Source of the DNA: Pedobacter glucosidilyticus
GTDB taxonomy: Bacteria > Bacteroidota > Bacteroidia > Sphingobacteriales > Sphingobacteriaceae
Assembly (NCBI RefSeq): GCF_002483235.1
Contig: NZ_DLHN01000016.1
Location: 1 to 53,446, forward strand
Direction: 5' to 3'
Length of the DNA stretch: 53,446 nt
In this document: in pieces, positions 27,349 through 35,569 of the stretch
Layout: each line of letters starts with the position of its first letter
How positions within the stretch are numbered: position 1 is the first letter of the stretch
The notes under the pieces: generated by a model
The model's database searches: none
What the model saw: only the letters and a program-made list of their open reading frames with translations
Told to the model about the DNA's origin: nothing
Translations under genes and position numbers: made by a program

Positions 27349-27909
27349 ATGAATAAGAAACTCTATTTAGCATCAAAATCACCAAGAAGACAAGAATTGT
27401 TAAACCTTATGGGATTTAATTTTGAGCTGCTTTTAAAAGATGTAGATGAAAGTTATCCTGCTAATTTAGCCCTTGCAGAGGTAGCTGCTTTTATTGCAGA
27501 TAAAAAGGCCGCTGCTTTTGATATCCCTGATGATGGGATACTAATTACTGCAGATACTATTGTTTTAATAGATGATGAGATTTTAGGAAAACCTACAGAC
27601 GAAGCTGATGCTATAGCGATGATTGGCAAATTGGCCGGAAGAAAACATCAGGTCATTACCGGAGTAAGCATAAGATCAGCTATGAAGCAAATTACTTTTA
27701 GTGAAGAAACGTTGGTTTATTTTAATCCTCTAAGCCTTGATGAAATTAGCTATTATGTAAAACACCACAAACCTTTTGATAAAGCAGGTGCTTATGGCAT
27801 ACAAGATTGGATAGGTTTAATAGCTGTAAATAGGATAGAGGGTTCTTATACCAATGTGATGGGTTTACCTACCGATAAATTAAGAAAAGTTTTACAGGCA
27901 GAGTTTTAA
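27349..27909 (+). CDS. maf: Maf-family nucleotide pyrophosphatase
   Basis: 186 residues. Maf signatures: LASKSPRRQELL at the N-terminus, the catalytic-base region LITADTIV, GKPTDEADAIAMIGKLAGRKHQVITGVSI, and GAYGIQDW with IEGSYTNVMGLPT at the C-terminus. The family hydrolyses non-canonical nucleoside triphosphates (dTTP/UTP or modified pyrimidines). Full length. It is the last ordinary gene before the accessory region. Confidence 0.95.
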   Translation: MNKKLYLASKSPRRQELLNLMGFNFELLLKDVDESYPANLALAEVAAFIADKKAAAFDIPDDGILITADTIVLIDDEILGKPTDEADAIAMIGKLAGRKHQVITGVSIRSAMKQITFSEETLVYFNPLSLDEISYYVKHHKPFDKAGAYGIQDWIGLIAVNRIEGSYTNVMGLPTDKLRKVLQAEF

Positions 27910-28472
27910 ATACCTTTGGTATAGCATCTACACTGGGTTAAATTAATCAATTTCCATTATTTCTTTTTTAAAAGGATTAATTTTTTACATCTTATTCGCC
28001 ACTAGTCGGGTGCTTTGCTCATGATAGCTATCATAAGCAGAATGAAAATTTAAAAGGTTTATCGTAAGAAATATCCATCAGGGATAAGTTGATACAAGTA
28101 TAGTCTTCTCAAACTTCACAGCGATAATGTTGCTGGATATATCCCCCTCAAATTCGTTAATCTCATTTTGTCTTGATTTTAAACTCAGCATAAACTGCAT
28201 CAGAATTTTTGGCTTTACCAGCATAAGATTTAAACCATAGCTAACAGGGTACTAACAGGGTACTAACAGGGTGCTAACAGGGTCATAACAGGGTACAAAC
28301 TATATTAGCTACCCTATAAATAACCTGTAATTTATGAGTTAATATATAGTAATTTAAGGAGGAGCTTAAGTGTAGGGATGAAGTGTTGAATACATGAGCT
28401 TATGAAAAATATTTTTAAGCTATACTGATGATGATTAATGTCTCAAATTTTTTATAAAATCACTTTAACTAG
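27910..28472. other. Non-coding junction between core genes and accessory region
   Basis: About 560 bases with no credible gene, many stops in all frames, and a five-copy 11-base repeat (listed separately). It is where the ordered housekeeping genes stop and the recombinase remnant and cassette array begin; a decayed mobile element is the likeliest content (inference). Confidence 0.5.
28241..28295. repeat. Five tandem copies of an 11-base unit
   Basis: CTAACAGGGTA repeats at an exact 11-base period at 28241, 28252, 28263, 28274 and 28285, with single changes in copies 3, 4 and 5. The unit contains no palindrome. An 11-base period puts every copy on nearly the same face of the helix, which fits a protein-binding iteron or a slippage-prone tract. 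It ends about 175 bases before the recombinase remnant. Confidence 0.9.
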
Positions 28473-28757
28473 AAAATATGTTTTCTATTTCAAGGGCAAT
28501 ACGAAGATCAATATGCTGTAAGCTCTTTAAGACAAGTCTTGAAAAAGGCCTGTTTAAAAGCTGGAATTAAGCAACCCATAACATTACATTGGTTAAGGCA
28601 CTCTTTTGCAACCCATCTTTTAGAAGCCGGTACCGATATATGCTATATACCACAGCTTTTGGGGCATAGCAGCACCAAAACCACCGAAATTTATACTCAT
28701 GTAAGTACAAAGCATATTAGCCAAATAAAAAGTCCTTTAGATAATTTGAATATTTAA
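28473..28757 (+). pseudogene. C-terminal remnant of a tyrosine recombinase/integrase
   Basis: The frame is open from just after a stop at 28470 and encodes about 95 residues with no N-terminal half. It contains FLFQGQYEDQY, then box II HWLRHSFATHLLEAGTD and LLGHSSTKTTEIYTH with the nucleophile Tyr. Box I Arg and the whole N-terminal DNA-binding domain are missing, so it cannot act alone. The region between FLFQGQ and the SLRQVLKKA helix is short, without the extra segment that marks integron integrases, so it looks like a XerC/D-like solo integrase rather than IntI. A TTG at 28539 could start a 72-residue product. It is directly upstream of the cassette array, in the same direction. Confidence 0.82.
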
Positions 28758-28794
28758 AATCTAATACTAAATTGTAACTTAATCGAAAAATATG

Positions 28795-28809
28795 CGCTAT
28801 AGGATAGCG
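28795..28809. repeat. Small hairpin in the attI-like position
   Basis: CGCTAT-AGG-ATAGCG is a perfect 6-base stem with a 3-base loop, 11 bases before the first cassette core (GTTACCG at 28821). In an integron this interval would contain attI. It could also be a weak terminator for the recombinase remnant, although no T run follows. Confidence 0.45.
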
Positions 28810-28885
28810 GATATTTACTAGTTACCGGCAACCCTATGTGCGACATTGCAGACATTGACCATCAAACAAAAAACTAACGACAAAA

Positions 28886-30199
28886 GTGAAAATTAAGATT
28901 GGAAAAGACCTTTACGTAAACTCAAACACACTTATCCGCATAGAGTGGAGAAAGTGGTATCCAGCATTAGTTATTCACGAGAAGTTTGAAAGAATTGTCA
29001 AATGGATTTTGAGAACAATTGCGTTCGTTGGTATAGCGACAAGTGTAATTTCCATTAGTGAATGGTATTTGAGTTTAGGGTTTTCAATTCTCATCTTTCT
29101 TATTGAGCAGTTCTTTGAAAGGACAGTCATTGAATATACAGTGATGGTATTTCAACCACCTCCAGACTTTGAAGTTGAGTATGGACAATGGAAGACAAAT
29201 GGCTTTATGATACCGAAAGAAAAGAATGGGGTTGAATTAGCTCATTTTGGACCAAGCTATTTGAGTGAAGAATATGCCCAAAAATTCTTTGACTATTTAA
29301 GAGAATGGGTAAACGATAGTAGCAATGACGACAAAGAGAATTGTCTTGTTGTTTCTTTAGTTATTGAACCAAACGAAAAATATACGACTTACTTTTATGC
29401 CAACCTTGGTAGAAAACGACTTGACTATATGTTCAAGGCATTTGAGGACGCCAGTAAACTTGAAAAGTATGGGAAGCGGCAACAAAATTTTATCGCACAA
29501 CTTTTTTATTGGCATACGCTTGACTTCAAAGACGGTTACTTCATAAAGCAGTTTTTGGATTTTCAAAAGTCAAACGACCCATTCTTTTTTACTCCTTCGG
29601 TCATTCAACCGTTTGGACTGCCACCCAAATTTCTATTTGACAGTTCAATAAAAAAGTATCATTTGAAAGTTAGTCAAAGAAAAGACATCAAAAACAATGA
29701 GCCAGAGTTTAATTTTGACCCTGCAAAATGGAAAGAGAAAAAAACTGATGATGAAGTCATTGAAGTATCAGTAAAAGAACCAAGAGACATTTTTGACGAT
29801 ATTCAAGACAGCTTTTCTACTTCTATTGATGTTGGCTTTATGCCAAACCATGACAATAGTGTAGGAGCTATTAACCTTTGCTTTGATGGTGACTGCGTTG
29901 TTCCTTATGAAGCATACAAAAATTTAATAGAGCAGGCAAAAGGTAAAGAAGTATTTGTTACAATAATAAATAATCAAGACACCATTGACCTTCATATAAA
30001 AATTGAAACCGTTGATAAAGAAATAATTTTGCCTAAACTCAATTACAACAAATCCGAGTTGGAAAAATTTATTGCTGTAAATGGCGGAGGCGAAAAGATT
30101 GTTTTACTTGTTGGCTATCCACCAGCAAATGAGAAGAAAATTATTTTAGGAAAAGGTATGTCACCACAAATTGTAGGTTGGAAAATAGCAGGACAATGA
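28886..30199 (+). CDS. Cassette 1: membrane protein of unknown function
   Basis: 437 residues starting at GTG (28886), 65 bases into cassette 1. Two hydrophobic segments (about 41-82, IVKWILRTIAFVGIATSVIS and LSLGFSILIFLIEQF) probably form a membrane hairpin. A soluble domain of about 330 residues follows, including CLVVSLVIEPNEKYTTYFYANLG and a final β-rich part (ISTSIDV-like, GAINLCFDGDC, KIVLLVGYPP). I recognise no family. The frame is intact and the codon choice (many GAC, ACA, AAA) differs from neighbouring core genes, as expected for cassette cargo. Function unknown. Confidence 0.75.
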   Translation: MKIKIGKDLYVNSNTLIRIEWRKWYPALVIHEKFERIVKWILRTIAFVGIATSVISISEWYLSLGFSILIFLIEQFFERTVIEYTVMVFQPPPDFEVEYGQWKTNGFMIPKEKNGVELAHFGPSYLSEEYAQKFFDYLREWVNDSSNDDKENCLVVSLVIEPNEKYTTYFYANLGRKRLDYMFKAFEDASKLEKYGKRQQNFIAQLFYWHTLDFKDGYFIKQFLDFQKSNDPFFFTPSVIQPFGLPPKFLFDSSIKKYHLKVSQRKDIKNNEPEFNFDPAKWKEKKTDDEVIEVSVKEPRDIFDDIQDSFSTSIDVGFMPNHDNSVGAINLCFDGDCVVPYEAYKNLIEQAKGKEVFVTIINNQDTIDLHIKIETVDKEIILPKLNYNKSELEKFIAVNGGGEKIVLLVGYPPANEKKIILGKGMSPQIVGWKIAGQ

Positions 30200-30264
30200 A
30201 ACTAACTTTTAATAGCTTTTATTACGGACACCCAACTTGTATTCTTCGGACGGACAGAAGGACA

Positions 30265-30392
30265 GCCGGTAACACGGGTTTGGCAAAAGTGGCGGTTGTG
30301 TACTCCGCAGACAGTTTTGTGGTTAATCAAAGTTTGGTTCTCCGCATCAACATTTGTGGTGAAAATCGCCACCTTCGCCAAGCCCGAAACCG
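30265..30392 (+). repeat. attC1, interrupted by IS1182-family element
   Basis: Starts with R'' (GCCGGTAAC). The left arm ACGGGTTTGGCAAAAGTGGCG at 30274 faces the right arm CGCCACCTTCGCCAAGCCCG at 30367, which is complementary with a few mismatches. The site should end in GTTGGGT, but an IS begins after AAACCG; the missing CGTTGGGT reappears on the far side of the IS (32131-32138). Removing the IS and one copy of CG restores a site of about 133 bases, the size of attC2 and attC3. Confidence 0.88.
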
Positions 30393-32130
30393 TCAGGCTG
30401 TGAAAAAACTCATATTTTCACAAAAACTCATTTAAAAAGCGCCACTAATTTCGCGTTTTAAGCTTGCTGAGTGTTAGCGTATTTTAAGCGGCTTGTGCAA
30501 AGTGTAGATATTTAGACTCGTTATATTGCATTAAAACAAGTCGTTTAGAAGAAAGCGCCAAGGCCTTTTGGTAATCTGGATTCCAGGTCTTTAGTAGTGC
30601 TAATAGTTTTTCTATTCCCAAGATATTCATGGCTCTTTTCAAATTATAAACTGTCATAATCAGTGCTATTTCACCATTAACCTTTGCTAATCCTCTCAAA
30701 TTGGTGTGGTTATAACCCCATTGACGTTTTATAGTCCCAAAAATATGTTCATTAATCTCTTGACGTTTTCGGTATAATTCTTTGTTTGTATTGTAATTAT
30801 CTTTGTTGATGGCTACTGCCTCTGCATATTGGCTACGTTCTATTTCTCTTCTTCCGTCTGCCTTAGCTGTGCAGAGTGGCTGTACTGGGCAGGTTTTACA
30901 GTCTGGTGTTCTATATTTCTTAAATAGATAGCTATCACGTTCTCTCGTTTTTTTATGCCATGTCCCTATGGTGCTTAATGTGCTGCCTGCTGGGCAGGTA
31001 TAGGTATCTGTTTGTGGGTGATAGATAAATTTATCTACTATGTATGCTTCCGTTGTTCCTTTCTCATTACTATTTGCTAGGGTAGGCGGACATACCAGAG
31101 TGGTTATTCCTGCTTTTTGACAGGTTTCCAGTTCTCGCCCATTGTGGTAACCCTTATCTAGTATGGCGGTAAAGGTGGTTAACGATAAGTTTTCTTTAGC
31201 TTCTAACGCTATTCCACTCATAGCGTTTCTATCGTTGCGGTTAATGGTATGGGTTGCTACCACTAAATTATGTTTTTGATCTACGGCTGCCTGCATATTG
31301 TAACTCACTTCTACTACCTGCCCTTGTACCAGTAAGGCTCTAGCATCGGCATCTGTAGTGCTTATTTGAGGCTCTGCGCTTGCTTCTAGGGTTTTACTTA
31401 ATTCTTCGTATTTAATCTTGTTAGTTTTTAATCTTGCTATCTTCTCTTGTACCTGCTTTAGCTGTTCAGGTTGTTCTAAAACATCGTTTTTATCTAATTC
31501 AGAAAGGTATTGGTTTGTTTTTTCCTCGATATAAGCTAAATGTCGTTCTATCTTTTTTTGACTGTAATTATTCTTTTTACTGTTGTTAGCTCTAACTTTT
31601 GTGCCATCCATAGCTATAACTTCTCCAGTAATCAAATCAGCATCTTTCAAAAACAAGACAAAAAGTTTGAAAGTGGCTTTCAATGCTTTTGGATTGAGCT
31701 TTCTGAAATCGGCAATGGTGTGGTAGTTGGGTACTAAACCAGCCAAAAGCCACTGTACTTCTAGATTACGTATAGCCTCTTTTTCTAACTTACGGCTGCT
31801 ACGAATGCCATTGAGGTAGCCATAGAAATAAAGCATTAAAAATACTTTAGGGTTAAATGCTGGGCGTCCTTCAGTTTTTTCATTGGGTATCACAAAACCT
31901 AACTTAGCCAGCTCAAGATGGGCTACAAAGGCATCTATAAACCGCACAGCATTATCTTTGCCTATTGCCTCATCCATACTTCGCATTTGTACTTGAAATC
32001 TATCTTGTGGTATTAAATATGCCATCTTTCCATCTTGTTTACTCTTTAAAAATAACCAATTAAAAACTTGATTCCTACCTATTTTGATATATTTACATGA
32101 TTATTTAACGTAGGTTTTTTCACAGACTGA
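30393..32130 (-). mobile_element. Complete IS1182-family insertion sequence
   Basis: 1,738 bases with one transposase gene. Terminal inverted repeats are TCAGGCTGTGAAAAAAC at the left end and TCAGTCTGTGAAAAAAC at the right (read inward), one mismatch in 17. The flanks AAACCG and CGTTGGGT suggest a two-base CG duplication at the attC crossover. If the outermost T/A pair is flank rather than element, the boundaries shift by one base at each end. Two partial relatives lie in the same array. Confidence 0.9.
30484..32025 (-). CDS. IS1182-family transposase
   Basis: 513 residues. The N-terminal DUF772-type domain (RSMDEAIGKDNAVRFIDAFVAHLEL, MLYFYGYLNGIRSSRKLEKEAIRNLEVQWLL, HTIADFRK) is followed by a DDE catalytic domain (VIAMDGTKVRANNSKKNNYS, TAILDKGYHNGRELETC, and the C-terminal KRQWGYNHTNLRGLAKV segment) and a Cys cluster CKTCPVQPLC. 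The frame is intact and full length, so the element could be active. The ATG is 105 bases inside the right inverted repeat. Confidence 0.95.
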   Translation of the reverse strand: MAYLIPQDRFQVQMRSMDEAIGKDNAVRFIDAFVAHLELAKLGFVIPNEKTEGRPAFNPKVFLMLYFYGYLNGIRSSRKLEKEAIRNLEVQWLLAGLVPNYHTIADFRKLNPKALKATFKLFVLFLKDADLITGEVIAMDGTKVRANNSKKNNYSQKKIERHLAYIEEKTNQYLSELDKNDVLEQPEQLKQVQEKIARLKTNKIKYEELSKTLEASAEPQISTTDADARALLVQGQVVEVSYNMQAAVDQKHNLVVATHTINRNDRNAMSGIALEAKENLSLTTFTAILDKGYHNGRELETCQKAGITTLVCPPTLANSNEKGTTEAYIVDKFIYHPQTDTYTCPAGSTLSTIGTWHKKTRERDSYLFKKYRTPDCKTCPVQPLCTAKADGRREIERSQYAEAVAINKDNYNTNKELYRKRQEINEHIFGTIKRQWGYNHTNLRGLAKVNGEIALIMTVYNLKRAMNILGIEKLLALLKTWNPDYQKALALSSKRLVLMQYNESKYLHFAQAA

Positions 32131-32180
32131 CGTTGGGTGCTATTTTACGACTGATACTGCAAACATTAACAGATAACATT

Positions 32181-33500
32181 ATGACAAGAAAATTCTTGAC
32201 AACAATACTAATCGGGATTTTGACACAAATAGGGTTTACTCAATCCATTGACAAAACCAAATTAGACAACTATTTCAATGTACTCGAAACGAACAATAAG
32301 TTTATGGGAAGTGTTGCCGTTTCAAAAGACGGTGTAATTATTTATTCAAAGACTATTGGTTTTTCAGACATTGAAAATAACGTGAGAGCGGACGAAAATT
32401 CTAAATTCAGAATTGGTTCAGTTTCTAAAACATTTACTTCGGTGTTGGTTCTAAAAGCAGTTGAAGAAAACAGATTGGACTTAAACCAAACGATTTATAA
32501 GTATTTCCCAACCATCAAAAATGCTGATAAAATAACCATTAAACTTTTGCTCAACCATCGAAGCGGAATTCACAATTTTACAAACGACAAAGATTATCTG
32601 ACTTGGAACAAACAACCCAAGAAAGAAAAAGAAATGGTAGAAATTATTTCAGAATCAGGAAGCGATTTTCAACCAGATAGCAAAGCAGAATATAGCAATT
32701 CAAACTTTGTGCTTTTGACCTATATTCTTGAAAAAACATACAATAAATCGTATGCCGATTTGTTACAAGAATACATCATCAAACCTGTTGGGTTACAAAA
32801 TACATACTTTGGCGGAAAAATTGTCTCAAGTAAAAACGAATGTAAGTCATATAGTTTTAGCGGTGGTTGGCAACTTGAACCAGAAACAGATATTTCCATT
32901 CCCTTAGGTGCAGGTGGAATTATTTCCACTCCAAGCGACCTAACAAAATTTAGTAACGCTTTGTTTGGCGGAAAACTAATAAAAACGGAAAGTCTTGAAA
33001 TAATGAAATCCATTAAAGATAACTATGGAATTGGGTTGTTCCAAATCCCATTTTACGACAAAATAGGTTACGGACATACAGGCGGTATTGACGGTTTTAG
33101 TTCGGTGTTTTCATATTTCGCCGACGGAAACATTTCTTACGCTTTAACATCAAACGGAACAAGTTACAATAACAACAACATATCTATTGCGGTATTGAGT
33201 GCTGTTTACGATAAACCGTATGACATTCCCGAATTTTCAACTTATGAAGTAAGTTCAGAAGATTTGGATAAATATTTAGGCGTTTACTCTTCCAAAGAAA
33301 TTGCTTTGAAAATTACAGTAACAAAAGATAACAATACTTTAATCGCACAAGGAACAGGCCAGTCTGCACTTCCTCTTGAAGCAATAGCAAAAGACATTTT
33401 TAAATTTGACCAAGCGGGAGCGGTTTTTGAATTTAACCCAACTGACAAAACAATAATACTAAAACAAGGTGGTGTACAAAATAAATTTACGAAGGAATAA
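32181..33500 (+). CDS. Cassette 2: β-lactamase-fold serine hydrolase
   Basis: 439 residues from the ATG at 32181, chosen because it begins the signal peptide (MTRKFLTTILIGILTQIGFTQS). Serine-hydrolase/class C motifs: S80-V-S-K83 (RIGSVSKTF), Y-S-N in AEYSNSNFVLL, and HTGG in YGHTGGIDGF. The C-terminal ~90 residues form a lipocalin-like domain common in this group (YEVSSEDLDKYLGVYSSKEI). Such proteins act as esterases, peptidases or β-lactam-binding enzymes; resistance cannot be inferred. Cassette 2 begins at 32133 with a 48-base leader. Confidence 0.92.
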   Translation: MTRKFLTTILIGILTQIGFTQSIDKTKLDNYFNVLETNNKFMGSVAVSKDGVIIYSKTIGFSDIENNVRADENSKFRIGSVSKTFTSVLVLKAVEENRLDLNQTIYKYFPTIKNADKITIKLLLNHRSGIHNFTNDKDYLTWNKQPKKEKEMVEIISESGSDFQPDSKAEYSNSNFVLLTYILEKTYNKSYADLLQEYIIKPVGLQNTYFGGKIVSSKNECKSYSFSGGWQLEPETDISIPLGAGGIISTPSDLTKFSNALFGGKLIKTESLEIMKSIKDNYGIGLFQIPFYDKIGYGHTGGIDGFSSVFSYFADGNISYALTSNGTSYNNNNISIAVLSAVYDKPYDIPEFSTYEVSSEDLDKYLGVYSSKEIALKITVTKDNNTLIAQGTGQSALPLEAIAKDIFKFDQAGAVFEFNPTDKTIILKQGGVQNKFTKE

Positions 33501-33504
33501 AAAC

Positions 33505-33641
33505 AGCACCCAACATGACGCTAAATTTAATTGCCGGCTTTTTACGGAAAACAAAGTTCACAGCTCGCAATAACAGCGGTGCTTCTCGACAGGAAAACAG
33601 CTCCGAAATCGGCAACTAAAATTTAGCGCTGGTCGTTAGGT
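33505..33641 (+). repeat. attC2, intact integron recombination site
   Basis: Runs from R'' ACCCAAC (33508-33514) to R' GTTAGGT (33635-33641), 134 bases core to core. The left arm ACGCTAAATTTAATTGCCGG at 33519 pairs with the right arm CGGCAACTAAAATTTAGCGC at 33610 with small bulges, the asymmetric pairing expected of attC hairpins. Both cores fit RYYYAAC/GTTRRRY. Confidence 0.9.
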
Positions 33642-33670
33642 GCAATTTTGCCGAACGAAGTACAAGAAAC

Positions 33671-34477
33671 ATGAAGAAATCCGAATATAAATCTAGCGTT
33701 TTAGAATCGTTCAAAAAAGTAAATGATACAAATTACATTCTTGGAATTTTACCGAATAACTATGATGAAGACTATTACTACGAAATCTATATCACGACAG
33801 AATCAAAATTTATAGTTAATCTAAAAGATTCAATTGGTGACCATATATTTATTGATTTAATCTCAAATAATCATATGGAAATATATATTGGCGAGTATTA
33901 TGAAGAATCATGTAGTGACGGTTCGTTTGAGTACCTTTTCTATGAATTGAAAAAAACTGAAAAGGAAAATAGGATTGTATGGAAGCCTAAATTTAAAGCA
34001 TTGATATCTGAATTTAGGAGCCTGTTTAATGTTAAATTAGTGCCCTACGAAATAAACAGAAGGAAAGTTGTTAATAATTATAGAAGAATATATAGTAACG
34101 AAATTAAAATCAGCAGTACAATAGAATCAGATATAATAAATGGGGTTAGTTTTTTTCAAAGTATATATCAACTTTTTGAATACAACCCGCCTTCGGACAG
34201 TTTCAGTAAACTTATCAATCCGAATTTCCTATATTATCCACCGACTCATAAGGACTGGAAAGTTGAGTATTTAGAATTGGAAAAAAGATTTCATGATTTA
34301 AAAAATGTCGACGTCGAAAATTACACAATAATTAAAAGTCATATAATTGAGCTATACAAAAAAACATTTAGTTACATGTTACCGAATTTGAAATACAATT
34401 ATAATAATATTGATGAAAAAAATTATGTAGTGTTTTTCAATGGTATACTTGAAAAATTAAATCAGACAGAAAATTAA
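33671..34477 (+). CDS. Cassette 3: hypothetical protein
   Basis: 268 residues, cytoplasmic, rich in Tyr, Asn and acidic residues (NYDEDYYYEIYITTES, EIYIGEYYEESCSDGSFEYLFYEL). The first ~110 residues look like a mixed α/β domain. The rest is helical with heptad-like spacing (KDWKVEYLELEKRFHDLKN, IIKSHIIELYKKTF). I recognise no family. The gene fills cassette 3 (33636-34612), with a 35-base leader and only a few bases between its stop and R''. Confidence 0.72.
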   Translation: MKKSEYKSSVLESFKKVNDTNYILGILPNNYDEDYYYEIYITTESKFIVNLKDSIGDHIFIDLISNNHMEIYIGEYYEESCSDGSFEYLFYELKKTEKENRIVWKPKFKALISEFRSLFNVKLVPYEINRRKVVNNYRRIYSNEIKISSTIESDIINGVSFFQSIYQLFEYNPPSDSFSKLINPNFLYYPPTHKDWKVEYLELEKRFHDLKNVDVENYTIIKSHIIELYKKTFSYMLPNLKYNYNNIDEKNYVVFFNGILEKLNQTEN

Positions 34478-34482
34478 AAACA

Positions 34483-34618
34483 GCACCTAACAGCAAATTT
34501 GTTCTAAAATGGCTGACGGTGGTTTACGCTAATTCATCAGTTATTTATTAATTTGGTACAGTACGACAATGGTTCTGCAAGCAATGCCATTTCTGCACAA
34601 ATTTGCAAACCGTTATGC
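34483..34618 (+). repeat. attC3, intact integron recombination site
   Basis: From R'' ACCTAAC (34485-34491) to R' GTTATGC (34612-34618), 134 bases, the same length as attC2. Left arm GCAAATTTGTTCTAAAATGG at 34493; right arm CCATTTCTGCACAAATTTGC at 34587, complementary with an internal loop. The R' core contains an ATG (34615) in frame with the cassette 4 gene. Confidence 0.9.
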
Positions 34619-34629
34619 CTAATTTTAAA

Positions 34630-35361
34630 ATGACACGAACCTTAACGACAATATTACTTTTGACTTTTGGGCCGACTTCATTCGGACAGAATATTTCGGT
34701 TGACACTTTATTTCTTCCCAAAAAAGAAAAACTCACCCACTTTCAAAATGACAAATTAAAATTTCCAATTATCAAGACAGGTGATTTTAAAATTGACAAC
34801 TTAATAAACAAAGACTTAAAAATCAGATTTACAAACAATGAATTTAATGACTTGCCAACTGACTCGACAATAATTAAATGGGCAGACGAACAAGTAATCT
34901 ATCTCGACTTTAAAGTAACTTATAAAAAAAGCGGACTTATTTCATTGAATATAAGTGCCGAATGGTGTGGCGCATACTGTACGGGGTGGACAGACTACTT
35001 TACATACAATTACATAACAGGACAGTATTTAACCATTGACCAAATTATCGACACGACAGGGAATTTCAAATCACTTGTTATGGCCGACAAAGACAAGCAA
35101 TATGAGCAGCAGAAAATAGAACTCAAAGAAATGCTACTAGACAAAGACTCAGGACTTGATGACGATACATATAAATGGGCATTAGAACAATATGAAAACT
35201 GTGATAAGGAGTTTACATTGAAATCATTTGCTTTGCATTCAGACCATTTAGAAATAATTGAAAAGTGCTATCTTCCAAACGCAATTAAAAATTTGACACC
35301 GACAATTGTATTGAAGTATAAATATGTTGACATTAAAAAGGAATTGAAAATAAAAAACTAG
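34630..35361 (+). CDS. Cassette 4: exported protein, possibly DUF3298/RsiV-like
   Basis: 243 residues from the ATG at 34630, which starts a clear signal peptide (MTRTLTTILLLTFGPTSFGQ). In-frame ATGs at 34615 (inside the R' core) and 34603 (in the previous cassette) are less likely. The mature part, with FPIIKTGDFKIDNLINKDLK, YLDFKVTYKKSGLISLNISAEW and YFTYNYITGQYLTIDQII, resembles the DUF3298/DUF4163 pattern of exported proteins such as RsiV, but this is by eye and weak. The stop codon TAG overlaps R'' of the interrupted attC4. Confidence 0.72.
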   Translation: MTRTLTTILLLTFGPTSFGQNISVDTLFLPKKEKLTHFQNDKLKFPIIKTGDFKIDNLINKDLKIRFTNNEFNDLPTDSTIIKWADEQVIYLDFKVTYKKSGLISLNISAEWCGAYCTGWTDYFTYNYITGQYLTIDQIIDTTGNFKSLVMADKDKQYEQQKIELKEMLLDKDSGLDDDTYKWALEQYENCDKEFTLKSFALHSDHLEIIEKCYLPNAIKNLTPTIVLKYKYVDIKKELKIKN

Positions 35362-35535
35362 GCATAACATCCATACTGCGCATTTGTACTTGGAATCTAT
35401 CTTTCGGTTTTAAATAAGCCATCATTTAAGGTTGTTTACTCCTTAAAAATAACCAATTAAAAACTTGATTACTACCTATTTTGATATATTTACATGATTG
35501 TTTAACGTAGGTTTTTTCACAGACTGACGTTATGC
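35359..35535 (+). repeat. attC4 remnant: palindrome replaced by IS end
   Basis: Only the outer cores survive: R'' TAGGCATAAC (35359-35368) and R' GTTATGC (35529-35535). Everything between them, 35369-35527, is the end of an IS1182-family element, so the palindromic arms are lost and the site is probably dead. Confidence 0.85.
35369..35527 (-). mobile_element. IS1182-family 5'-end remnant
   Basis: 159 bases closely resembling the right end of the complete element (31971-32130), including the non-coding leader, the terminal repeat (inward TCAGTCTGTGAAAAAACC) and the transposase start: the minus strand encodes MAYLKPKDRFQVQMRSMD, against MAYLIPQDRFQVQMRSMD in the complete copy. It is cut off on the left where it meets R''. 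By eye about one base in eight to ten differs, so it is a related older copy, not a recent duplicate. Confidence 0.88.
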
Positions 35536-35569
35536 CCAATTTTAAAACGACACACAAAAAAACAACAAC

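Noticed and set aside
28241..28295. The 11-base repeats as a CRISPR array
   Set aside because: The units are directly adjacent with no spacers, only 11 bases long, and no cas gene is in the window.
28473..28757. The recombinase remnant as an integron integrase
   Set aside because: The fragment lacks the IntI-specific segment before the catalytic HWLRH box and is truncated; it looks like a XerC/D-type solo integrase.
30229..30237. ACACCCAAC near the end of cassette 1 as its R'' core
   Set aside because: It fits RYYYAAC but does not pair with the cassette's start core; the later GCCGGTAAC at 30265 pairs exactly and directly precedes the palindrome arm.
30178..30435. An 85-codon frame at the end of cassette 1
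   Set aside because: It starts within the end of the cassette 1 gene and runs through the attC1 palindrome into the IS; palindromic recombination sites often have accidental open frames.
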